Source: Apoda limacodes (Eukaryota > Arthropoda > Insecta > Lepidoptera > Limacodidae). From it: DNA of 64,000 nt. Of the stretch, positions 45,901 to 57,900 are shown in pieces. Location: positions 14,154,001 through 14,218,000 of the forward strand of contig OX291555.1 in NCBI GenBank assembly GCA_946406115.1. The letters are read 5' to 3'. The translations under genes were made by a program, and so were the position numbers. The notes under the pieces are model-generated. The model searched no databases and was not told the origin of the DNA. It worked only from the letters and a program-made list of their open reading frames with translations. Every line of letters begins with the position of its first letter. Position 1 is the first letter of the stretch.

Positions 45901-48900
45901 TCTAAACCTATCTCATCCATAGTACAATCTTTGCTTAGTTTGGTACCAGATGGCACTGTATGTAATATCCAGAAATATTAAACATTATTTTTATTCCAAA
46001 AACTAAACATGTTTTGATAAGTGCCTCAAAAAAGGGTTTAACGAGTGTAATATAAAAATATTTTACTTCAGTACAGTAAATAAAAAAAAAGTGCACGTCG
46101 ATAGTATCTATGTCAAACTAGATAATTATACAAATAACATTGTTAAAAAATTAAAAAAACAATCCTAAATATTATGAGTGAAACAAGCTTTAATGATAAA
46201 TATTCCAAATATCCGTAAAAATTATATAGAAACAGACTGAGATCTTTTTACAGCGGATATCTGTAGATACAGATATCTAGCACATATTTGGTGAGTACAT
46301 CACTTACGCTGGTGGTCATATGCGTGTAGAGGAGTTGTTTCCGCATGTATCCGGCGCCGCACACTAGGCACTCGTACGGTTTCTTATCGCTGTGCGTGAA
46401 CCGGTGCGTATTTCGATTGTCTCTTGAGTTAAACGTCTTACCGCACACCTGGAAATGTTACAAGTGCTATGTAATATTGATACTTGACTCCCTCGCAGCC
46501 TAGTTGATAGTATGGCCGAATGATGTGCCGAGGGTATGTGTTCGATTCGCGCACTGGACACACATTTGTGTTCGTCTTGAGTCTGGGTGTATTTATGTAT
46601 GATATGTATGTATTTACAAAAAAATATATATATATATGTTTTTGTATCCTTGTTTTGGTATCCATAACACACTTCGGGGTCAGATGGCGCTGTCCAAAAT
46701 TCCAAAAATATTTATTTATTTATTATTATTTACTAGAATAATATTATAGTAGTTGGTTAGTTTTACGTATTTTTACACGGTAAACCTTACTATTGGACAT
46801 TGGACGAAGGAATCCAATCACTAGACATTAATTACTAATTGGTAGCTCTGTCTAGGAATGCAGGAGATGTCTGATGTTACTCAGTACCACTTTTATGGTT
46901 TCCGAATTGTCCCAGCTCTTTGTTTACGCTTTGCCACTTAAGAACACATGAGCTAGTGTCACATGGAGCCTATTAGGAATGCTTCAAGAAAGCCAAGGAG
47001 TATGATCATGGAGTTTACATATGTAGGTTAAAATTAGTTAGTATGTAGTGTCTTACTTACTTTCTGTAGTTTGTCTAGAACTGGCAAAGAGGTATATTAT
47101 TAGTCCCAGGTCATTAATTGTACCATTTTACCGCTTATTACTTAAGAGCTGGTAGTTATTACTTATGGGACATATATAAATAATGAATATTTTTGGACAT
47201 TATATACAGTGCCATCTGGCTCCAAAGTAAGCTAAGCTTGTGTAATGGATACCAGACACGGGATACAAACATACATAAATACACCGACTCGAGACAAACA
47301 CAAATGCTTATATTATGACATAAATGTCTGTCCAGTGCGGGAATCGAACCCACACCCTCTGCACAGCAGCTGGCCACACTACCAACTAGACTGCGAGGGA
47401 GTCAATATAAAGCATCATTAGTCTAGATACACTGCTATGAGAAGTTGTGGCGATAGGCTCACCCTGTCACACAGAACTATGTGGTTGGTGAAATGAGGAT
47501 TTCTCTTTCAATATGATGTGAGTGTGTTTTCAGCAACCGGTTAACCCATTCGGTAAATAAAAACCGTGAAGTTAGTTATTATATATTATATACCTTAATA
47601 AAATATACTTATGCCTATCTTTTTATTATCTGAAATTAGCTGTGCCTAAAAACCTATTACAGTGGAAAGTCTCGATTGCGACAAGGTAAAGCTTTATCTG
47701 ATCGCCGAATTTTATCAAAATCTATTTAGCCAATTAGGTTATTGAACAAAAATACAAACTACAAAATTAAGATTTAAGGATTTTTTTTTTTAATACCACT
47801 AAAGTGGCAAACAAGTACACGGTCCGCCTGATGGTAAGCGGTCACCGCGCGTTGCCGACCCTTCAAAAATTCAATAAAGTAAATTATGATATTTAAGCAA
47901 AATTACTTAATACACGAATACCTAATATTCATATGTATTATGTATTTTTGCTTGTTTATAATAATTTAGTAGTAAATGCAATCATAAACTGCATATATTT
48001 TTAATTAACTATGGACTAACCTCGCATTCAAAAGGTTTTTCTCCGCTATGAATTCTCATATGCTTCTTATAATGTTCAGGGTACACAAAAGTAGCTTTAC
48101 ATACTTTACATAGCAAGGGGCGTTCGCCGGTGTGCGCCGCCTTTATGTGGTAGTCTAATAATCTGAAACCGTAATAAGTAAAAATCACAATAAAATAAAA
48201 TAATTATTATTTTTCATAACAACACCATAATTAGGGAGTCAAAATAATAGTCTCTCTTAGACGTAATATAATTAAAGATAGTGATTGAAAGGAAAGATAA
48301 AAAAAGACTTCGAAAGAATTTTTTGTGTGTGCTAAGACAATTTTAACATTTCCAGCAATAATTTAATTGCAAAATCGCACCAAACAAAAATAGTTAAAAA
48401 CTTTCAGGGGAAAATAAAACTACCAAAAAGTATCAGCGATTTGAAATTAGTATTGTAGGCTAAAAATCTCAGTCCGACTAAAAAGTCGCATACCAACAAT
48501 AAAATCTTACACTCACCTGCGACGTTTAAATCGCTTAGGACACTGCTGGCACTGATACCGCTTATCATTCAAATGCGTCGCGCGTATGTGCGTCTGCAAA
48601 TTGGAGCGTTGCGAGAAACTCGCCCCACAAGTGTCGCAAGAAAACGGTCTCTCGCCTGAAACAAACATTCTTATATCAGAATGATCAATGAGATTAGATT
48701 AGAATGTTTATTTTCTTTGCAACTTTTTTCTTCAGAATAAAAGTTCTGACACTACACTGGACATCTATATTTTAATAACGAATTAATAATACAATCGTGA
48801 ATCATCACATCTGAGCATTGATGCAAGTGTTCCAAGCAAGAAGTCGTCTCTGCCTACCCCTTCGGGAAACATGTGTGATGTGGTGTACGTGTAGGACGTA

Positions 48901-51900
48901 TGTAGAAACTACCTGTGTGTATCCTCATATGGTCTCTGACTTCGACTCTTCTGGCGAACGCTTTACTACAGACACCACAAGCAAAAGGTCTTTGGCCAGT
49001 ATGTACTATGCCGTGGACTTCTAAATTATGTTGGGTTCCAAACGATTTACCTGCAAAAAAGGTTTTTTTATAAAAACTCATGTTTATTAATATTGTTGTA
49101 ATTGAATAGCAGGGTAGGTAACATATTTAAAAAAATAAGTTATGTTTTGTAAATAAAAAAAAACACATAAAAATTAGGAGTGAGATAACTTACAAAAACT
49201 TTTAGATGTGATATTCTTAATTTTTTATTTCAAAATATACTAAAAATAAATTAAAACACACATTATACGTCTTAATACGCCAAAGGGCAATGTACAAATT
49301 GGACCCCAAATATATAATACTTAAAAATATAATAAAGTGCATTTGCCACTAGTGGCGTAGACAGAGAAAGGAATATGGGGATCTATCTATAAAAGACTTT
49401 TTGAGAAAAATTGTACCAAAATAAGTTTCTAAAAAATATTACAGTGGAAAATAATATTTTCACAGGAAAGCTTAACTTAACTTGCGTGACTAGGGCCTTA
49501 TCAGCCTCATACGTCCCCATTGTTGGGGTACGGCCTACCCTCACCGAGGGCGATTTACGTCATAGTCCACACGCTGGCCCTTTTTTTTGACTTATGCATA
49601 ATTTCCTCACGATGTTTTTCTTCACCGAAAAGCCAATGCTTAGAAAAATTAATTTACTTGAGAAATTAAGAAAAAGACTGATTGGTACACGCCGGGTCTC
49701 GAACCTCCGCCACTTAGGACGCAAAGTGAAATCGAAACTCCTCGGCCACCACCGACTCAACGGCGGTACTAGGTAAAAAAAATCAAAATTAAAAAAAATC
49801 TCACCGCAAATAGAACAATGGAAATCCTTGTTACCGGAGTGAGTTTTGACGTGTTGGTTTAAATTTTGGGAGGACATAAACGATTTGTTACATTGATTAC
49901 ATTTGTATGGACGTGGACGATCCTGAAATAATGAGCAGTTTTTAACACCATACAAAATAAAATATATTCCCTTACTAATAGTTATAGTAACAGTAGTAAT
50001 AGTTATAGTATAGTCATAGGTACAGTAATATTTATAGGGGTCTTATAAAAATAACCGCCCTAATTTTAAGGGGTTATAGTATCTAAAAGAAACAAATAAC
50101 TTTCACTTTAATACCAAGTCTGAAATCGCTAAGAAAATCCCTTGTTTCATACATTTTGGTCTAGCAGGTTTTAACAATTTATTTTAAACAATTTGACAAG
50201 TTGATACCGTGCTAAAGCTGTTTATTTTTTATGGGTACTTTCACCCCCTAAAAAGTTGGGAACTTATTTTGACTGGAACACCTACATATGTGTGTGTTTG
50301 TATTTTCCTTACGTTGTAACGACCTAACATGATATTTTGCACAGGGAAATAAGGGAGACGTAAGGTAACATATATCTACTACTTTGTATCCCAAACATAG
50401 TGATGGATAAATGAGCTATGAACTGGCTCAAATATGCAGCTCAGATTTGAAATAGACACCTCAAACCCAATGGCACAATCGGGTAAATTTCTGGGAATAA
50501 TGGCGAACATATGCTATAAGAATAGATAAAATAGGATAAAAGCGACATTGTGTTGTGTGTGTTATGTACTTTTCCTTTCTAATTGTACTTGCATTTACTG
50601 GGTTCAGAAATCAATGCAGGTATATAGTGCGTGGTTTTTTACCATACTTTTATTACAGACACACTTTAACGGTAAAAACTCTGAAGGAGTCTCAGCCCAT
50701 ATAGCGCCCAACGCTCAAGGGCCCTAGGCTTGGGATGTCGCTCTTGGGGGTCGTCCCTTTGACGGTGAGTCAGCGCCAGGAGAGGAGTTCCCCGTTACGC
50801 GGTTGCGATTGCGAGAGAGTGGGGGCGAGAAGCACCCCGGCACTCTTTGATACCTAGTATTCGAGGTAGGTGCGTGCGTTCGCCGACGAACCCGGGGACG
50901 TCGGCGTCGTGTGAGGGGGGAGGCCCTATTAGGGAAGGTCATTGAGACTAATCTCGCTATCCGGAGAGCGAAAATTTAACTGACAATATTATATTGGTTT
51001 GATATGAAAATTGAAGGATCTAAGTGTAAACATAAAATAGATGTAATGAATTTAAAACTCACAGTATGGGTGTTCTGATGTGCCTGTAACGTGTACTTGG
51101 AGGCGTATGATTTTTGGCAAACATCACACGAGTACGGTCGCTGGCCCGTGTGTTTGTTCTGGTGTTCGTTTAACAGAGTACGGGAACTGAAATAGTAAGA
51201 AGTACAATGCAAACTTTTCTGACCATGGGTGTTTGGTCGCTAGTGTCTGTGTCAGATCACACCATTTCAATATGGCGACTGTAGTTTTGATTTTTGACCA
51301 CTGGGTCAGAAAAGTTCGTTGCACTAAAACATTGGTTTAAAATATTTCGATCCTTTAAACTAGAAAAAACCAGCGCCATCTGTTATTACTTTTGTGTAAC
51401 TACGTGAAACTAAAGCAGTTAATAATTTTTAGAGTTCTAATCACGTTGGTTCTAATATTTAGAACCTACCAAGCTCTTCAGTATCATGCTGTTGACACGG
51501 ACCTTGCGGAATAAGAAATATTTGAGAAGGATATACTTTTTAACTATCAATATCCGATACAATTATTACACATCTGTAAAATATGTCTGTACAATGATAG
51601 GGAGACGAAAAAAATTGTTTGATACGATTAAACTATCAGAAAAACTGACTTTTTTTTTGTCTGATAATATTTATTTGCGCATTAAAGCATAATTAAAGAT
51701 AGTAAATTCTTTTTAATTTCTGTGTAAACCTCATTTCTTTTCGCATAAATATTTTTCATCACACTTACTCGTAACAAGTGCAATTGCGTGCAGGTAAATC
51801 GGATGCTAAAAGCTTAATTATTTTTTTTATTTGTAATTTTTAATTCCTCAAAGCAAAGCGGGCGTTCATAGAACCCACGGGCGATAACATATTTATGACA

Positions 51901-54900
51901 CCTGTCCTGTGCACACCGCGCGTACTCTACGTACTGTTTTATCTATTTTATCAAGTATATATAAAAGCGCCTTCTGTAGTTCAAGATATGAATTCGCCAA
52001 GCGAGCGATTATAAGTTTTAACTTTTGCCAAAACTTTTTAATTTATATATTATCTATATATGTAGCGCCATCTAGCAGTGGAGTCCTCTTATCTTCTATT
52101 CCCGCCATTTCAATTGTGTTTTGGTGAGTTTTTTATTTTTTACCTTATGTACTCGTAAATGTGATGAAAAACATTGTGTGTAACACGGGCGGTACAGAAA
52201 TTACAAACTCGGGTCATCAAAGCTCGGCCTTGGCTTCTTAATAGCCACTCGTTAGTAATTTTCTCCTTACCACCCTTAATACACAATATACTATTATTGC
52301 ACATTACAGAAACATTATAAAATAATTAAAATTAAAATGTAAATGCAATCTCACCTGTATCTTTTGCCACATTCGTTGCACCCATACATTTTATTTTTTT
52401 CCAAATTCAACATCTGAACCGCCTTTTTAGGATGTGTCGCTTTAATAGACAGACAAAAAAGTTTTTAATAGATGAGAATCAATTTATGAACACCTTAAAG
52501 GCTGACGCTCACTGACTAAGCCGTTTGATTAAAAAAAAATAACTTTCATCCCCAAGGCTTACAAAATTTTGACCCCCAAGATAATGAATTGAAGATAATG
52601 AAGTTTTCCTGGCCTTATTACTGGCTCAATAATATATTGCTACAACCACACCTTCGATATTTTACATATATGTCCAAAAAGTTTTAAACTTTGCGTTTAG
52701 GAGCAGAACGAGATGGCTCGGCACAGGGATAGAGGTGTTAACGAACAACTAAATGTTTCCAATTCACCATTGTTACATATTTTTTCAAATAATAACAACA
52801 ACCGATCAGGTGATTAGGACCGTTGGGGGGAGTAGTAGGGTTTGTTTATATAAGGGCAACAACAGCTGTTTTACGTCATTTGGTGAAGGTATAGCGCACG
52901 ACCAACTTGCGTCTCCTGAAGATGCCTCGTGTTGAAGCGAAACACGTGTCAAGTTTTGTTATCAATTTAGTGGTGTAGTGTTATAGTAAAGTAGGCATCG
53001 TCCACATAAGGACGGAAGGAGGAAGGTGCACTTCTGCACGTGAGTGCTACTGAATTGTTCTTAGCGGATTTGCAAGGTAATCATATTTTATCATAATAAT
53101 GAATTTCTGCAAAGTAACGCCTGATTCTATCTATAAGATCAAACGTAAGGTGCGATGTGCGGTTAGCGCTCCTGACTAGCCTATGTCTTCACAGTCTGGC
53201 CTACCCTCTAACTACTAAGCTATTAAGAAGGTAATCCCTGTGGCACTAATTATAGGAGCGTTTTGTTGTCTGCTTCAATGCGTTCAATGTCATAATCCTG
53301 CCAAGTTAAAAAGTCAAAAATCTTGGATCATTCTTTTTGGTAGGATAACCGCATTATGTACATTATGTCGGTCAACAAAACTCCATTTATATTGCATGAG
53401 TAAGTCAAGTTTGTAGGAAAACTAATTTTCCTGGAAATGAGAACGTATCTAAGTCTGATCGGTGGATAAATCGATTTTTCGCTCCAGCTCCATAAAGCCA
53501 GACATGTGTTCATTAAAATCGTAACAGCCGTTTTCGATTCAATTTAAGAACGCAAACACAAACAAAACGATTATTTATTATTTATAGGATATTCAACACA
53601 AACATCACTTAAAACTACACACAGAGTTGTCGGTTGACATAAAATTTTAACAGAACTTACCTAAATGATTTGTATATACATTTCGTTTCCTGACAATAAG
53701 TCCACATAATGGACAGATATATATCTTTGCGTCGTGAACAGTTTTCACGTGGGACATGATGGTATCTGCCGTGCTTATCACTTCTATAACAAAATTCAAT
53801 TAAAAAAACATATTCTATGTACTACTCAGACAGCTTTCATTACATACGTATATACAGTATGGGGTTTCTCAAGAAGGGAACAATTAGATTTTCAAAGGGA
53901 GAGTACTCGACACGCACGAGGTATGCCTCTGCTATTACTAGCAGTGTGACCGCTAAGCATCAGTCGGTCCGTAAGCTTGTTAGTCAGCATGCTATCAGAA
54001 TATTTTTGTCAAGAACACCTTAGAATATGTGTGCTTACTTAACATATACCATTACAATCGCATGTTAATCTTAAAATATCTCACACTTGCTTTTGCCAGC
54101 GGCTTCGCCCGCCGTAAATTTGGTTATTGACGTGAGATTCTTACGAAAACTCCTTCATTATACTAAAGAAGTTTGTTAAAGCAAGCTATACCTGCAGCTA
54201 TAGTTCGTTTATTTCGTGGAATTTGGTTATAGTTACTCCCGCGGGAATCTTTGAATTTCCCGGGATTATTAGCCTATTTGCTATTCCATACTATAATCTA
54301 TCTCTGTTGCTAAATTTCATCTAGACCCGTTCAGCAGTTCTGGCGTGATGGAGTAACAAACATCCATCCATCCATACTTTCGCATTTTAAATATTAGTAG
54401 TAAGTAAACTATTTTGGATGGAAATAATTAGTGTTTAATAAAAAATAAACTTGCCTGCCTCTTCATGGTTGAAGCATAACATACATTTAAAATTGTCCCC
54501 TACTTTGACAACTATCTGTAAAAGAGGAAAAAAAAACGGTCAAGTACGAGTTGAACTCCTGTGGATAGGGCGACAAGTATTTCTACACTATGGCAATATA
54601 ATGTGATACTCGTCCCCTGGAGTACATGATTATCAGCCTTCACACGTTTACCCACTGTTGGGGTTTCCCTCAGCTTAGGCAAAGTACTTAAAATACTATA
54701 GGTAAGTCATCTTTGCGAAAAATACGTGACAAGTGAGGTTAGGCGGAGCCATGGGAAAGAAACTTTTCCCTCGACGATACTGTGTAGTGCAAAACTATTC
54801 TGACCCTCTGGGCAGCGTCGAAAACCTCACTTTACCGGGTTAGACTTTGTGCTGTCTCATTCTGTATTGTAGAGAAATGTATTTGCTATCCTGCTACTAC

Positions 54901-57900
54901 CCGATACCCGCTAGCACTGACGCTACCCGGGTCACAGATTATGTAATACTCCCGGGTTAAATTTTGTAAACTACCTACCTACCGGACGGGGCGCGCTCTA
55001 AGGACTTTGCCTTAGTCAAGGGTGATTTGTCCCATAGTCCATCACGCAGGCCCAGATTTTTTTTTTCACACGACTTTTTGACGAAGCCGGGTTTCCTTCC
55101 GATGTTTTCTTCGTTTTGTTTCAACCGGAAGACGTCTACGGCATCCTCTGCTGGACGAGGTTTCGAGCGGTTTAGGTTAGAGAAATGTCGGATTCGACAT
55201 AACCAGAATAGCTTAACTTCATTTTCGTTCTAGAAAAGTTCGGATTCGTACTTTATTTCGAATTCGTGATCAATTCGATCCCGTGAGAATTGGTTCCCTG
55301 GTCGTCTGTCCACCTGGTAGGAGTCCATCCCACGTTGCGTCTTCCGATTAGTGGTCGCCATCGGCCAAACTTTTTTCCCCATTCTTTTAATAACTTTTTC
55401 AACTATGTCGGTAACTTTTACGATGTTTAACTTCACAAAAAAGTCAAGTGGTGTGAGAATTCAGAAAAAAATATATATTGGTACGTGCCGGGTATGAAAA
55501 CACACCCTTCAAAACGCGAGTAAGATCACTACGCCACCATAGAATTTTCCGCAGGTTTATAAAAGCTTTTACAGGTGTCTAAATATTCAAAATTAAGATA
55601 AGGTTGAATTTTTTTTAAGGAAAAAAAAATGTAAGTACCTGGTAAAAAAAAAAACAAAAAAACTGCAATTTTCTAGTTTTAATGAATCATTAAAATCTTA
55701 TAACCGGCGAAACTACAAAATCTTCCTAAATAAGACTTGACCGTTACCAATATTTGTACGATTTGCAGTTAACGTAAAGGAGAAACATACCTTAAAATGT
55801 AAACCTTACACGTTATAGGAAACATTAATTTTAATATACTGGAATAAGGGACAAGCGGCCTGCTTTTATACCCCTCGGCCACCACTATAAGTCGGTGGTG
55901 GTCGAGGGGTTTAAATTTCACTTCACGTCCCAAGTGGCGGAGGTTCGAGTCCCGGGTCGGCGTGAACCGATGAGTATTTTCCTTATTTCTCAAGTACATT
56001 GATTTATTTATTCACACCACTGTCTTTTCGGTAAAGGAAAACATCGCGTGGAAACCTGCGTACGTAAAGAAAAAAAAAGACATATGTGAAGTCCACAATA
56101 TGCACTGGGCCCGCGTGTGGACTATGACCCAAATCACCCTCGCTTATGAGGGTAGGCCGTGCCTCAACAGTGGGGACGTAAAAAGGATGGATGCCTGCTT
56201 AAACCACAAAAAAAACATACATACCGACTGTGTAGAATCAGTGTTGTCAACTTCTTCTTTGATCTTACTTTGCACTGATTTTACTCTGTACATTTCTCCT
56301 GACTCTACTTTTATAAAAGCTCCGCCTATAAATAATATTAAGAATATCAATCAAAGTATCATTGTAACATCTCTGAACAATAAAATGGATTCATAAAATT
56401 ATGTTAAGAATATCTAAAATAATAATCAAAGTAACTATCATTCAAAAAATAAAATGGATTAATAAAAGGAAGTAGTTAAAAAAAAGATGTAGTGAGTTAA
56501 AAATATTGAGAAAGTTATGTTAACATGCTGATGTCGAAAGAATAAACGAAAGAAGATGCACGAAACAAATATATGAAACTGAAGTAAATGGAAGAGTCGG
56601 TGGAGGATGGCCGCGCCAAATATGCGCATGTATGAAACCATTGATGTGTGTAAATAAAGCAAAAGAAATGTGCCAGTATTGTATCGAATGGAAGTATTGG
56701 CCCAACATTTCAAGAAACAGAAATCGTTTTAAGGAGGACACCCTATCGGGGTATCAAAAATCAATATATAATACAATTCTGACCTTCCTCCTTCGCGGCC
56801 GCTATGATAGCGTTAGCAGTTTCTTCATCTCCGGACACTTGTAATTCAATTTGAGATTCGTCGTTAGAGTCTGAAACATTTTATAACAGACTTTATGTAG
56901 GTATAACATCAATAGACGTGCCACTAGGTTAAAAAGAAAAGAAATTAAAATCAGATACTTCTCCTACTCTCGCAGAACACTAACAATGGATTTTCAAATA
57001 CTTTTTCCACCTACAAAGTGTGACAATAATAAAGTATTCTGATTCTGCGTTGTTTTAAAAAAAAAGGTATTTCCCGACCAAAATGTAGTATGAAACCTGT
57101 CCCCATGGACAGTAATCCAAAAACGTCGTTTGCGGCAGTAAACCAAACCTAAGAAGAATGTCTGTGTGTAACAGTAAACTTCGTCGGACTGACTTGATGG
57201 TGATTCACCAAGCTCATATGCACAAATATTTTCTTACCTTGTCCCTCGCCGTTGTCATCGTTATCTTCACCGTCACTCTGGTTGTCTTCACCGTTGCTCT
57301 CGTTATCATCGGCAGGCATCACCAGCGATATCTCTCCATCGGAGCAAACAAACTTTTTTCCAGAAACTACGCGTAATATTGAACTATTTGATCCGTCCAT
57401 TACGATTGTATCTGAAATTTGTAGAATAAAACCCCCGTAACACAAATATGTACTAAAACAAAATTCCTAAATCATTGTTACAGTTTCAAAGATCCACGAG
57501 TTACAGTTTTATAACAAATTCGCCACATCATCAAATCGTCACTAAAATTTCGTGATTAAACATCAAAATTCAACAGTTTTATAACCTTTATTCTAAAGTT
57601 CAACACAAAATCATAACTGCATCTTCATACATAAAATCACGAAAGCCACGACTACAATTTTATAACAAAACATTATATATGAGCTTCCCAAAATCAGCTT
57701 TACAAGACTTTTAAAGACTAAAATACATCTATGGCTAACAAAAACCTTATAATCGCTGCTACAGCTACTTCCTGTCTGTCTATAGGCTCTACATACTTTA
57801 TTTTACCATCATGTAAACTTTAATAAGAAATTATTGATTACTTTACGTAATCTAATTACAGTGCCACAAACTTTTCTGACCTTGGGTGTTTGGTCGCTAG

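Noticed and set aside
47330..47405. tRNA gene suggested by GGGAATCGAACCC and a cloverleaf-like end
   Set aside because: It is the head of a dispersed SINE, with copies at 46490, 16500 and 58870, and lacks a complete tRNA.
50724..50942. Arg/Pro-rich minus-strand open frame in a gene C intron
   Set aside because: A by-product of GC-rich sequence; joining it to gene C would break a finger that joins correctly without it.
53328..53513. Minus-strand open frame between two gene C exons
   Set aside because: Exons 53661-53783 and 52355-52439 join in phase to a perfect C2H2 finger, so no exon fits here.
56459..56741. Overlapping minus-strand open frames rich in hydrophobic residues
   Set aside because: They lie in the intron between exons 56784-56870 and 56225-56325, which join in phase without them.
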